From Acanthosepion esculentum (Eukaryota > Mollusca > Cephalopoda > Sepiida > Sepiidae), in NCBI GenBank assembly GCA_964036315.1, contig OZ038482.1:8549020-8613019 (forward strand): a stretch of DNA of 64,000 bases. Reading direction: 5' to 3'. Under the pieces are notes generated by a model that saw nothing but the letters and a program-made list of their open reading frames with translations, did not search any database and had not been told where the DNA came from. This document shows, piece by piece, positions 34,056-44,789 of this stretch. A program made the position numbers and the translations under genes. The first letter of the stretch is position 1, and the number at the start of each line of letters is the position of its first letter.

Positions 34056-34096
34056 ACTTCTGCAAAAGAAACATATTTGTTGTCTACTATCTCGTG

Positions 34097-34097
<1 letters not shown>

Positions 34098-34131
<34 letters not shown>
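34098..34131. repeat. (TA)n microsatellite
   Basis: About 16 TA units. Confidence 0.9.
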
Positions 34132-34133
<2 letters not shown>

Positions 34134-34171
34134 CTAAAGAATTAATGGATTTATTTTTAATGCTACATTTT

Positions 34172-34276
34172 TATTACTTCAAACGTTGTTATGGTGGACA
34201 CTCGAATATGAAATAAAATAAAATGGGGCGTCTACTTCAAATACGAGTCTCCACTATAATAACGTTTGAAGTAATA
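34172..34276. mobile_element. Foldback (hairpin) element
   Basis: Two arms of about 40 bases, 34172-34211 and 34237-34276, are inverted copies with scattered mismatches (ATTACTTCAAACGTTGTTAT against ATAATAACGTTTGAAGTAAT) around a 25-base centre. Single arms recur at 35086-35142 and 63600-63640. Confidence 0.7.
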
Positions 34277-34282
34277 TTTTTT

Positions 34283-34345
34283 ATTTTTTTAATTCCATTC
34301 ACCTCAAGTAATGCAATAAACGCCACTAAGACGTAATTTGTGTGC
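34283..34345 (-). mobile_element. Short LINE 3' tail (Jockey/CR1-like family)
   Basis: TTTAATTCCATTCACCTCAA and AACGCCACTAAGACGTAA match the tail at 29545-29640. Confidence 0.45.
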
Positions 34346-34378
34346 ATGTGTAGTCATAGCAACATAACAAAATTTAGT

Positions 34379-34408
34379 CCGATGAAGTCCTTAAGGACGA
34401 AACACGTC
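34379..34408 (+). ncRNA. Hammerhead-ribozyme-like motif
   Basis: Core CCGATGA (one change from CTGATGA), a hairpin GTCC-TTAA-GGAC, GAAAC, a two-base loop and GTC. That is the hammerhead order: catalytic core, stem II, GAAA, a 2-bp stem III (A-U, C-G) and a GUC cleavage triplet. Flanking stem I is only partly complementary. Hammerheads with very short stem III are established in PLEs. A (TA)n tract follows within 90 bases, as at PLE ends elsewhere in this window. Confidence 0.6.
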
Positions 34409-34483
34409 ACAAGTAAACTTTTTTTCACCTAGTCAAACAATTTCCCCAGTACTGTTCTTGATATATAAAAATATATATCGTTA

Positions 34484-34488
<5 letters not shown>

Positions 34489-34539
<51 letters not shown>

Positions 34540-34541
34540 TA
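34489..34541. repeat. (TA)n microsatellite
   Basis: About 26 TA units. Confidence 0.95.
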
Positions 34542-34804
34542 TAACACTGGCGATGTGAAAAAAAACTCAGATAATACAATTTTTAAATAAAAAAATTTAG
34601 ACAAACTGATATTTTTGAAAAAATTCAATAAAAGAAAGAAAAGAGTAAAAACATCCGTACTGCATGAAAATAACCAAGCAGCACTGCAATGTCAAGGCAA
34701 AAGAAAAAACACTCAGAGAGTTACCTAAGTTGAACGTAAAAGTGGTCAACACCCTATACTAAATAGAGCAAAATTAGAATACCTAAAGAGCCAGAACATA
34801 TCTA

Positions 34805-34805
<1 letters not shown>

Positions 34806-34868
<63 letters not shown>
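34806..34868. repeat. (TA)n microsatellite
   Basis: About 31 TA units. Confidence 0.95.
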
Positions 34869-34872
<4 letters not shown>

Positions 34873-34999
34873 CAGTGAATCTTCTTTATAATTCAATAAA
34901 CATTAATATTTCTTAATTTTGACCTTTAATCTTTTTAACAAGGCAATAAGCACTGCATTTATTGTCAGTTAAAGAGTGAGTACACTTTTTGATGCACTC

Positions 35000-35033
35000 T
35001 GTATATATCACTACAAAAGTTATTATTTTCCGC

Positions 35034-35089
<56 letters not shown>

Positions 35090-35138
35090 GCGTCTATTTC
35101 AAATATACGCATATCCACTATAATAGCGTTTGAATTAG

Positions 35139-35209
<71 letters not shown>

Positions 35210-35225
35210 TTCAAAAGTTATTAAT
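35000..35225. repeat. Mirrored repeat block centred on (TA)n tracts
   Basis: CCGCCTCATATAT (about 35029) and ATATATGAGGCG (about 35080) are inverted around a (TA)n tract (35037-35087). A single arm of the 34172 foldback follows, then a second (TA)n (35141-35207). ATATCACTTCAAAAGTTATT (35204) repeats ATATCACTACAAAAGTTATT (35004). Confidence 0.75.
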
Positions 35226-35735
35226 GCTTGTCAGTGCGTCTACAACATTAAATAAAGATAGGAAAATGGAATTGAATTTTTCAATGTATTGATTACATTT
35301 GAGTATAGCAATTGATGTTTGAGGATCCCATTTATGATTGCAGTGTGGGTCGTGCCTTTCTGTCAAAACCATCGCTGTTAATGTCCAAATTTTCCTGGAC
35401 GAATCAATAAGCGAAAATGTCAAAATTGATTGGTGGCTTCTGAACATGTCTATTCTTGGTAAGTAAATTCTAAGGTACCTCGCCTAGCCGGCACTTAATC
35501 TTTAGATATAAAAGAATCACAGTCTTTGAATTTTGTCGAAAATCTCGAGATATACAGCAGAGTCACTAGACCAGATATGACAGCAAATATTAATGAATCA
35601 TTTGAACCTTATTTTTTTTAATTACTTTCATATGTTTTGATATTGAATTATTTTTTGCAAAATAAATGAGAGATAAAAAATAGTCAACTTTTATTATATT
35701 CATTATATATATCGTTTCCGGTATAAATTAATATT
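35226..35735. other. Sequence without recognisable gene
   Basis: Nothing recognised. Confidence 0.45.
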
Positions 35736-35739
35736 AACA

Positions 35740-36565
35740 CAAAATATTACAGGTACGTGACACATTGATGCCGGTCCGCCATATCAATAATGCTACTATG
35801 TCGCAAGTGATTACTGGGAGTGAAAAAGAATGAGAAGACTTTAGTGAGGAGAAAGGACAATAAAAGAACAGAAATTAAGAAGACAAAAGATAACGATTAA
35901 CATTGCATTCAAATTTTTGAAGATTGTTAATGGCAGGGAAGGAAAAAAATGAAAGTGAATTCTACAGGTAAGAAATCCGAGAAAAGAAAATATTAAAATA
36001 GAACTTACGGTTACATCTGGTTAATTCAACAGTAAACAGTAAACCGATGAAATCTAATTGCCCATCTAGTAATACGCTTAAATTCATAAGGGCGAGTTTG
36101 AGAAGCACTGTTCTAGCGAACACAGTAAACCAACTTTTCTAGCAGTAGACCTAGCAATTGATTCAATATAACCACTCCACTTTATGTCAATGGAAAACGT
36201 GTAACCAAGCAGGCGCATTGAGTTGCTCTTCTGGTGGTTAATATCAGCCATGTTGATGGAAAACAAAAAAGAACAAAAAAAAAAAAGAAAAAAAAAGATT
36301 TTCTATGATGATTAAAAGATAGCAGTTTGGTTTTGGAGGTGTTACAATTTACAAGTCATTTCTTGCTCCAGTTAACAACTGATTGGGGATCATTTTCAAG
36401 AGTAGCTGCAGGTTTTACTTTGTTGAACATATCGGACTTACTATTAAAACAGGAGTAAAAGTTGTGTAAATACCTAGTCGGGGTACTGATGACATCGGGA
36501 AGGCCGTTGATGAAGATAAGAAACAACATAGGTCCAAGGATAGAGCCTCGGGGGTGGGGAGCCCC
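35740..36565 (-). pseudogene. Jockey/CR1-like LINE, reverse transcriptase remnant with 3' end
   Basis: The minus strand from 36565 reads RGSILGPMLFLIFINGLPDV, the finger/palm block normally written PQGSVLGPLLFLIFINDLPD. It continues through SVVNWSKK, one in-frame stop near 36360, and NCNTSKTKLLSFNHH. After an A-rich break it reads LLGYTFSIDIKWSGYIESIARSTARKVGLL, then the same 3' tail as the 2908 copy. The YADD catalytic block that should lie between the first two blocks has been lost (SCFNSKSD instead). This is the longest copy of the family here. Confidence 0.85.
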
Positions 36566-36569
36566 GCAT

Positions 36570-37100
36570 TAATGTGAAATGGCTGTTTTCATTGTCACAT
36601 GAATGCTCTACCGCCAAAGAGAACAGGAAAACTGTATAGCGTTAATCCTCTTCTAACGATGGAATCTCCATTACAAAAGGAAGCCTTATTTGTATTCAAC
36701 CCCATCCCAAAACCAGTGATATAGAAAACAGAATTAGCATTATATTCAGGACATCACCTATTTGGCTGAGAATTTGATCTGCCTGGTTCATTTTAAAATG
36801 AATAATTTAACAAGCATGTTAGGATTTACTTATGGGCATCTATCTCCGACAGAGCTGTAAAAACAGGATTTAAATTTTGAAGATCGTCAAAGCGATTTAT
36901 CTGATACTTCATCGCATAATTAAATCAAATGAAAGAAAACAAATTCTGATGAAAAGACTGACATAAATTTAATCTCCCTCAGGGAAGACAAAAATGGGGT
37001 TGGAGGTGGACAGGAAATAGAGAGAATGATAGGAATCTTTTAGGAAATTTACAGAAATCTTCTGTATTTACACTTTCTGAGTAGCTAATTGTGAATATAA
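36570..37100. other. Unassigned, possibly further LINE-flanking sequence
   Basis: No motif recognised upstream of the reverse transcriptase remnant. Confidence 0.4.
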
Positions 37101-37174
37101 TACAGGCATCCCTCGATTAATGCGTACCAGATTAATACGTTTTCGATTAGAGCGCTAAATTTTTTTTTATATAT

Positions 37175-37905
37175 ATAAAAAACTAGCAGCATGGCCCGGC
37201 GTTGCCCGTGCTTGATTCAAAAATCGTACGACTCATACAGCAATCGCTATCACTTGACTTAAAATATTTTTGCCCTTTCTTGCTTTTAAAGAAGTGCCCT
37301 TTGCCGTGCTGATGTTGTTACATGCCTTACTTCTTGCATATCTCACAATGCGAATTTTTTCTAAGCTCTATACTAAACATTAAATCTGTTACGAAAAAAG
37401 AACTAAACAAAATGAACACAAAACGATCAGCTTTAAAAAAGGACTCGTAACGGGAAAAACAGAATGAAAAAAGAATGTTAACAACAAATACTTTTTCACA
37501 CCCAACCCAGTTCTGCGGAATCAGAATCAACGTTGAGTTTAAGCAAGCGAATGAGCCAATTGGAGTAAAATGCCATGCAGATTTAAATTTTCCCCACTTG
37601 TAACGAATGCAGCTATCGATTTTTTTGCATGCTAGTTAACATTCGTGTCAGTCAGCTGTTGGCTCTAACGCTGGCCAATAGAATCTTCCTACCTATTCGT
37701 GGCAGCTAGCTATAGGCTCTCACTCTGGCCAGTAGAAAATGACCGCAAACTACATGAAAACTGCCGTAGAAGCATGAAAAAATCGATTATTTCCACTATC
37801 GATGGGAGTTGGAAATGCAAAGTCGGTCTTGGTCTTGTCACTAACTTGGAGCATGTGCATGTAAATTTTGGTGCAAATCCGTCGAAAATTGCGGCCGTGC
37901 ATTCG

Positions 37906-37963
<58 letters not shown>

Positions 37964-37985
37964 CCTGCCTTTTATAGATAGAGAT
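37175..37985 (+). mobile_element. Nested element of unknown class
   Basis: It begins AAAAACTAGCAGCATGGCCC and GGCGTTGCCCG and ends after (CA)n with CCTTTTATAGATAGAG. It lies wholly inside the MITE at 37103-38110. A 92-codon frame (37699-37977) reads through GLVTNLEHVHVNFGANPSKIAAVHSL into the CA repeat; no enzymatic domain was recognised. The CCCGGCGTTGCCCG start is a phrase I associate with widespread invertebrate repeats, but I cannot name the family. Confidence 0.55.
37910..37962. repeat. (CA)n microsatellite
   Basis: About 26 CA units. Confidence 0.95.
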
Positions 37986-38114
37986 TTGATTAGTACATAC
38001 ATAATACACGATTAGTGTGGTAACACATTCTTTAATTTAACCATAGTAATTGCCAAGTGACTTTTTTTAGTTACCTAGGTACACATTAGCCGCACTAATC
38101 GAGGGATTCCTAAA

Positions 38115-38520
38115 TTTCCATCGGTAGTAAATAAAGAACGAGTTAAAAATTGAACGACAAGATCATTGAGTTACAAAAGTAGAAAATGGGAAAATTTCTT
38201 TTAGAATAGTTTTCAAATGTTTCTTTTCTATTTCTTTTTTGTGTAGTTTATTTAAAATGAGTCATATTTCAAATGTATGTGTAGAAGGCCCATGCTCCTT
38301 TGAGTTGTTTCAGCTGAAGAAGTGAATGAAATGAAATCCCCATTCCTAAAAAGAAAAAAAATTACTGGTACCTTGTCAGTAGTAATATTTAGTAATATAA
38401 TTCGAAATAAGATAAGTTGCCATGGAAACTATTGCAGACAACCTAACGACGTCACAAAAAGAGAAAGGAAGAAAAGAAACGTTTTCTCTGGTTTCTCGAC
38501 AGTCAGGAAAACAGCTACAG
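38115..38520. other. Sequence without recognisable gene
   Basis: Nothing recognised. Confidence 0.45.
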
Positions 38521-38524
38521 GGAT

Positions 38525-38790
38525 GCGCGCGTAGCGGTTATTATCGCAAGAAATGGGCGTGGTGTATCGAGTTCAAATCTAAGCCAAGGCTGTTGCATTC
38601 ACTTTTTCATGAATACCCTTAGAAAAGTATGAAACCGTCTCTTCTCTCCTTAGCTAAGGTTTAATAACAGGGCAGATTGCCCTCTCTAGTCTTGATTGGC
38701 AACCAATCTATGAGAAAAGCAACTCTGAATACGAAACCGGTTGGGCGTGGGACAGGCATCTCCAACTCGTGAAAAACTACTTTATATATA
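38525..38790 (+). mobile_element. tRNA-derived SINE (family B), near full copy
   Basis: tRNA-like head GCGTAGCGGTTATTATCGCA (box A region) and GAGTTCAAATCTAAGCC (box B-like). The body has ATGAATACCCTTAGAAAAGT, TAATAACAGGGCAGATTGCC and GATTGGCAACCAATC. Same order, opposite strand, at 8440-8690. Confidence 0.7.
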
Positions 38791-38860
38791 CCACAGCTGC
38801 AATTGCTAACGTGGTGAGACTGGGGGTCATTTACTTTACAGGGAATCTACATGAATGACA

Positions 38861-39052
38861 TACAGTGTAACCCGAAAATAAGAGACCCGGATATAAGAGA
38901 AACCCGGATATAAGATAGATTTTCTCTGGTCCCAAATTAGAGCCTGTGTTAATGTATATATAATATACCAAACCCGGATATAAAAGAAACCCGGATATAA
39001 GAGACGTCTTCCCCGGTCCGGACAACTCTCTTATATCCGGGTTACACTGTAC
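38861..39052. mobile_element. Pogo-like MITE with subterminal repeats
   Basis: Ends are inverted: TACAGTGTAACCCG at 38861 and CGGGTTACACTGTA ending at 39051, with TA at each edge. Inside, ACCCGGATATAAGAGA occurs about four times in direct orientation plus once inverted at the right end. Two halves of about 48 bases, each ending in a CTGGTCC or CCGGTCC block, repeat. No coding capacity. Confidence 0.8.
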
Positions 39053-39054
39053 AT

Positions 39055-40710
39055 ACTTCTATAAACACAGTACAGAGAGTATATAACACGGATTTGAAAG
39101 AAATAAGATAACGGTGATTGTATGAACGTCGTGTACAAAGTGATGCAAATTACACAGAAAGCATGTTTAGGAACAAAAGTAGTAGGTATCAGGTAGACAG
39201 GTGTTCGTAGAAAGTTAGGTAGGTAGTGTAAGCAAGCATAATTAGTTTATGCTAAATGAATATTGTACAGTTTAGACAGGGTCGAGAATGACATGGAGTC
39301 TAGGGGGAGAAACCGACATACCTGGTAAAAAATATTTTCGGCTACAAAAAACTACTGATGACATTATTGGAACATTCTAGAATATTCCACTTGAATAATC
39401 TAGATTACTAAAGCAATGTAAAAATTTTAAAATCTGAAATTTGCACTGTACGAATACTTTTTTCACCCATTAAAATGGATAAATGGGATTCATTTCTATT
39501 AAATCAAACCTTGTTATTATGCATTTGTGTACAATTAATTATATGAAAATTATGTTTATTCATTAGTTGGAAATACAATAAATTAAAAATTTGTATGTGT
39601 ACGAATATTTGTTTCCCTCCACTGTACATGAGCATTCATTCAAATGAATGACAATGGCTTCATTTTTTAGACTTTTTTTTTGTCTCTTTGTTGTATTAAA
39701 TGACAGACAGTTTTTTGGCAAACAGAACGATGTGACGATGATTAAGATTTTCCAGTTGGTAGTCGGATAATAATTACCGTCGGCCAAACGAAGCGATTTA
39801 AGAAGATTAATTGAACGGCAAACCGATTGGCAGAGGCGGCGACGACGACACTGGCCGTGGTGTCTGGCAGGACTGAGCGGCTGACTTAAAATGTACGGTG
39901 ACCTTCAAATCTATTCGAGACGAAGAGGGGCTATCCTAGCATGTTATGCACTCTTACGACTGTTCAGCATGACCCGGGAGACGCAGCTGAAAAGAAAAAA
40001 GCCTCTTAATTACGTACACAGTTTATGATATACTAGTTGTAGGTACTTTGCCTTGCCTATTCGTAAAACGCTTAAATGATTAAGTCTCATAGTTCTCTTC
40101 TCCCGATAACTCATGATCCGGGCCATTCAGACCCCACAGTCTGCGTCATCTAGCCACAAGGACCTATGAGAGTATTATAATTCGTTGACATTAAGACTCG
40201 TGAATTCAAGACAGTTGTTCAGTTGTTTATAAAGAACCTGATCAGGCTACTGTAGCCTTTCTTATTCGTACCTGTAAATAAATACACAGGTAAAAAATTA
40301 TTCATTAGAATAGTTTTAAAAGAAAATCAATGAAAGTAATTTCAGTTTTTGCTTTATGAATAAACTACACTTTTTAATTAAATATTGATAATCTCCCAAA
40401 ATGTGTTCTTTTCTCATCGTTTCACTCTTGAATCTTTTGTTAAGTGTAGAACGCTGTCAAATGTTGCCAAGTTACTGCGGAGCCATTGGAAATAACAAAA
40501 TTCTTGATAGATTGTATTTCATATTTTTATAGATTTTATATTTTATTTTTAAAGCAAGGCATTTCTATTTATTTGGCCTTAAGGATGTAGTCTTCTCCTA
40601 TTAAATTAAAAGTAATTTGAAATCACGTGGATGAAAACTTCCATTCATTGCTTAGTTTTAATCATTCAAATGGGTGCTTTGTTTTTCTGCTTTTCTCCCT
40701 TGTTATCCCT
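39055..40710. other. Unique sequence including a GC-richer segment
   Basis: No gene was recognised. The part 39770-40150 is clearly less AT-rich (GAGGCGGCGACGACGACACT, GGCCGTGGTGTCTGGCAG) and free of the repeat families above, with stops in all frames I read. A conserved non-coding or regulatory element is possible but untested. Confidence 0.35.
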
Positions 40711-40715
40711 TTGGT

Positions 40716-40716
40716 A

Positions 40717-40789
<73 letters not shown>

Positions 40790-40798
40790 ATTCTGTTC

Positions 40799-40832
<34 letters not shown>

Positions 40833-40843
40833 CCATTCTGTTC

Positions 40844-40878
<35 letters not shown>

Positions 40879-40888
40879 CATTCTGTTC

Positions 40889-40943
<55 letters not shown>

Positions 40944-40953
40944 CATTCTGTTC

Positions 40954-41004
<51 letters not shown>

Positions 41005-41040
41005 CATTCTGTTCATTATCTATCTATCTGTCTGTCTATC
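40716..41040. repeat. Composite (ATCT)n satellite with TCTGTTCATT spacers
   Basis: Runs of 5-17 ATCT units are separated five times by an identical CATTCTGTTCATT spacer. The 143-residue YLSIYLSI frame at 40627-41058 is a translation of the array. Its spacer core TCTGTTCAT is shared, inverted, with the array at 52350. Confidence 0.95.
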
Positions 41041-41044
41041 ATGT

Positions 41045-41760
41045 CCTTAGAATATTAAATCATTGTACTTTACTGCAAAAGTAATTAATTAATTATCAAA
41101 TTAATTGATTTAATTTAATTACTTGTTTGCGGCGTGCTTCCTGATTTCGATTTCAACTTGCTTTCAGTCGTTAACCACTTCGATTAAATCGATCAATCAA
41201 TTAAAATTTGATAAACTAAAATAACAATAAATTCTTTTTCCGAACAGAGTTGAAAATTTATTTTCATAGCACATAAAGTGAAAATGAATTTATTACAACA
41301 GAAAAAGATGCGGTGTACAATTTGCCTCTGTTACGCCCCCACCCCCACAAACACACTCACAGCTGCCCTTGTTATTTTATTCTGACAAATTTTTTTTAAA
41401 TATGAGTTCATCCAATCATTGTTGAGGTGCTTTCAAAAGTCTATTTTCGTTCATTTACCGGTTTAGAAGAGACTTCGCGCCTCAATAATCGTCTGCTAAT
41501 TTTGGAACAAAGTCGCAGATGGTCAAACAACAAAAATTATCGACTTCTGCATTTTCATGAAACCAAGCAAAACGCCAAGCGTTCAAATACTTTTGTTGCT
41601 TTTTTGTCCATTTATAGGTTCACTTTGTGAGCGAAGTCTTAGAAAAATACCAGAAAACAAGATAGGGATAATATTAAGTTTAACGTTTCAAATGATTTCT
41701 TCATATCAAAATTGATTTACCTGTCTTTTTTTTCTTCTTTTTTTAAATGACATATCTCTT
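41045..41760. other. AT-rich sequence without recognisable gene
   Basis: AATTAATTA-rich start; nothing recognised. Confidence 0.5.
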
Positions 41761-41764
41761 CAGA

Positions 41765-41860
41765 ACGAATACCAGTATGGCTCTCCGCAGATTCATTTTC
41801 TTTTATCATTTGTAAATTGCCAGGACATCCTGGGAAAGATAATGAAGTGGTTTCCTGCTA
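41765..41860 (-). repeat. Dispersed repeat family X, tail fragment
   Basis: The minus strand carries the AATTTACAAATGATAAAAGA and GTATTCGTTCTG wording found at the end of the 53.1-kb copy. Confidence 0.5.
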
Positions 41861-41985
41861 CCTTCTCCATGGTTTGGAATTCAAAGTTATCCTTAGACTG
41901 ATTGCCACCTAAGGCTAGAGAACCTAGTCTACTCTGTTATTTAACACATAAAAAGTGATTTATGTTTTTCCCCCAGAGCAGTATT
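41861..41985 (-). mobile_element. tRNA-derived SINE (family B), partial
   Basis: GACTGATTGCCACC, AGAGAACCTAGTCTACTCTG and TTATTTAACACAT follow the order of the minus-strand copy at 8440-8690. Confidence 0.5.
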
Positions 41986-41989
41986 GCGA

Positions 41990-42295
41990 AATGAATAGAA
42001 AAGAATACACAATTTCTTTTTAATAAGCAACTTATTTTGACCTGTATACAGGTTGCGTAAATTTGCAGAAGAATTAGTACCCAAATTGGTTAAATTGTCG
42101 CTTAAAACTTTTATACTTGGATTTAATAAATAAAGACATTACAATGTAACTAAAGAGGTAGATTTGGTAGACTTGTTGAATAAAGTGTAAAATGAAGTTT
42201 TTTTAAATTTTTAATTTTACATCTTTCTTTTTTACTTGCTTAAGCTACACTAACGTAAATAGCGGTGTTGTCAAATTAAAGTGTACTTGCTTATA
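41990..42295. other. AT-rich sequence without recognisable gene
   Basis: Nothing recognised. Confidence 0.45.
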
Positions 42296-42299
42296 AACG

Positions 42300-42390
42300 A
42301 GAGGCTTGTAAAATCGTGTAGACCTGAATTTGAACTCGACTTCGTTGATTCTGTGCTGATAACCATTAAACTACCCACGCAGACCTTATT
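42300..42390 (-). mobile_element. tRNA-like SINE head
   Basis: The minus strand reads GTGGGTAGTTTAATGGTTAT (box A: TRGYNNARNNGG-like) and 35 bases later GAGTTCAAATTCAGG (box B-like). Spacing and order are those of a tRNA internal promoter. An acceptor-stem partner is not evident, so it is a SINE head rather than a tRNA gene. Confidence 0.65.
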
Positions 42391-42434
42391 TTCTTTAATA
42401 TCCTGGTTTTAATAGATACTCTCAGTATATAGAA

Positions 42435-42530
42435 TCGTTGCGGCTGAGTAGTGTGTTCGATCCTCTTTGGGTGCCCATACTTTCGGTCTTGTGCTACATC
42501 TAAGCTACGCTTGGAAAATTACTATATAGA
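42435..42530 (+). mobile_element. tRNA-derived SINE (family A), 5'-truncated
   Basis: GGCTGAGTAGTGTGTTCGATCC includes box B, followed by TTTCGGTCTTGTGCTACATC and TAAGCTACGCTTGG. Opposite orientation to the neighbouring pair. Confidence 0.7.
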
Positions 42531-42775
42531 ATCGTTGTGGAAATGGAGTAAGAAGACATGAAACCAAAACGCAATAATTATTCCTGTAAGGAATGTACGC
42601 GGAAGAAAAATGGTCTTCCCAGAATTCAAAACAAGGATCTCCACCCACCCCGCTTCGTTGAGATTATTGGCCAAAAATAACCCAACATGAAATATCTGCG
42701 CAGTTTTCGTTACGGTGATTAAATTTCAGTTATTTTTCGTTTTAATTCTGACGTACGATTTTTTAAAGAGTTAAG

Positions 42776-42908
42776 GAATTTTCTAAGTGCAGTTTAGATA
42801 TGGCACAAGGCAGAAAATGTGGGGTACTTAGTGAGAATCGAAATCACTACTCAGTAGTAATTAATCTAGCGAGACAAGCTTGCTAACCATTAGACCACGT
42901 CCAAGCAC
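42776..42908 (-). mobile_element. tRNA-derived SINE (family A), copy 1 of a tandem pair
   Basis: The minus strand starts GACGTGGTCTAATGGTTAGC, a good tRNA box A, and has GATTTCGATTCTCAC as box B. It ends in GTGCCATATCTAAACTGCAC. The next copy follows within a few bases in the same orientation. Confidence 0.75.
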
Positions 42909-43040
42909 CCAAATGATTTTCTAAGCGTAGCTTAGATGTAGCACAAGGTCGAAAGTGTGAAACACAGTGAGGAACGAACTAACTCCTCAGTCGTAATTGA
43001 TCTAGCAAGACAAGCTTGCTATTACATCATTACTATCTAC
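42909..43040 (-). mobile_element. tRNA-derived SINE (family A), copy 2 of a tandem pair
   Basis: Same layout as the adjacent copy. Each starts (plus strand) with a TTTTCTAAG phrase, suggesting either a duplicated insertion point or a dimeric SINE. Confidence 0.7.
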
Positions 43041-43044
43041 CCAC

Positions 43045-44185
43045 AAGGAGAAACTATACCACCAAAAATATTTTCAACAAAATGATACAGAACGAAAGCA
43101 AGTAGATGACAGGTTGATGTTTTATGAAGATATTTCTTCCATAAAATAGGCATAAAATAATAAAAGTCTGATTGGAGGAAAGTTACGCCTTTCGCTAGTC
43201 ACAAAGTCCGAGTCTAAAAGTCTTTATTTCTGAACAAAGACAATTACTACTTATCGACCGACTCGAGAGGAGCGCTTTCCATTTGGTCTATAACTCAACG
43301 CATTTAACGAATAAAAAGAGAAAAGAGAGTTTCTCTTTGGAAGCATAAATCATGTGTAAAGACGCTACTACTACGTATCTCTTCTACAGCCAATCACCTG
43401 TGTCGTAGTTTAAACGCACAACACAAAAGTAATCTGACTGGTCCGGTGCCTTTATATATATATATATATATTATTTTTGTTTTACTAATTCTGAAACTTA
43501 TTAACTTATTGTTCACAAATATTGAATTAAATTTCATTTTTTTTGCTTACGGGGAAAAGTTTAAATAAATTTTATTGCATTTCGGAAACTATTTTATTTT
43601 GGATGTATAACTTTTCCAATCTAAATGATTATTCAGAACATGAGGCTAGTTAAAAATGTAATGAGAAATTCAAATGAGGTACATCAATGTTTGGTATGCA
43701 GAAATTGTTTGAAACACTAAACTTAACAATACTCCCAAATGATCCTTGTTTCTATGAAATGAATTCGATTACAACATTGTCCTTTGGAACAATTGGTGGT
43801 CGAATGAATAAATCGGAATGTTCTATTTCCATTCACGATTATTCAGATTGGTTTTGTCCTGATTAATAAAAAAAACCCGAAAAAACTAGAATATACATAG
43901 GCAATTCAATAACTCTCCAGCTTAATAGGTAAAAAATGAAATTTATTTTTTACAAGTCAGTTCTTAATTATTTATTGATTCGCTGTCGTATGTAACAATT
44001 AAACAGAATCGAAATAGATTGTGGGAGGACAGTCTTCCTTCAAACACAAAAATTTACGATGATCTAATTATTTTAATTGCATATTATGCACGAATTTTCT
44101 TTTTGAAGAAGATCAATGCATACACTTCGTTTGTAAGAGATTTGAGCAAAATCATTATCAGACTGCAGATGTCGATTCATACTGA
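43045..44185. other. AT-rich sequence without recognisable gene
   Basis: A short (TA)n at 43450-43472; otherwise nothing recognised. Confidence 0.5.
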
Positions 44186-44186
44186 A

Positions 44187-44305
44187 AAAACAACAACAAC
44201 AACAATAATAATAATAATAAACATCATCATTCTGTCAATAATTACTACAATAATAATCACTTAAAATAAGAATGAACAATAACAACAACAATAATAATAA
44301 TATCC
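44187..44305. repeat. (AAC)n/(AAT)n microsatellites
   Basis: Two short AAC/AAT clusters. Confidence 0.85.
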
Positions 44306-44475
44306 GATCGCTTCAGAAGTTTGCATTACTTGGCTCTAAATATTCTGCAAAAGTTTCTATCCGAATGAGGACGTACGACTCAATGGAGAACACGTATAAT
44401 GCAAGATCTCTGGTTGAAAAGGAAACCCCTGTGAATTGAGACAACAACAATAGCAGCAATAACAATAAAAATAAT

Positions 44476-44789
44476 CAGTTCCATGACCTGGTGTGGACGT
44501 AGGGACGCTGTGTAGCTGAACACCTGATCAGTTCTCCTCACGTGTCTCGGTAAGTATTTATTAATACCTAGCGTATCATGGGCAAAGTAGATCTGGTGAA
44601 ACCCATCTCTCTCCAGCTTAGACCACTACCGATTTGCTTGAAGGCTCACCTTAGTCAAGGAGATGTGGTCTTTGATTTCCTTTGGAGAAAACTTCGCCCT
44701 CACCGTTGACTTTAGATTTGAATGCCCTCCGCCCTTAATATACTGCAAATAGTTCAGTTTTATGCGTAGATTTAGCCTGTAGCTGGTTG

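Larger units (their letters stand above)
37103..38110. mobile_element. Small pogo/Tigger-like inverted-repeat element split by an insertion
   Basis: Left end CAGGCATCCCTCGATTAATG and right end (reversed) AGGAATCCCTCGATTAGTGC match at about 20 of 22 positions. TA dinucleotides flank both. Without the nested insert (37175-37985) the element would be about 200 bases with no coding capacity, a MITE. Confidence 0.65.

Noticed and set aside
40716..41040. Regularly spaced repeats resembling a CRISPR array
   Set aside because: The constant parts are microsatellite and the spacers are identical, the reverse of a CRISPR; the genome is eukaryotic.
40627..41058. Open frame of 143 residues rich in YLSI repeats
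   Set aside because: Pure translation of the ATCT tetranucleotide array; the same occurs at 52454-52932 on the other strand.
42300..42390. Functional tRNA gene
   Set aside because: Box A and box B are present, but no acceptor or anticodon stem can be completed; fits a SINE head better.
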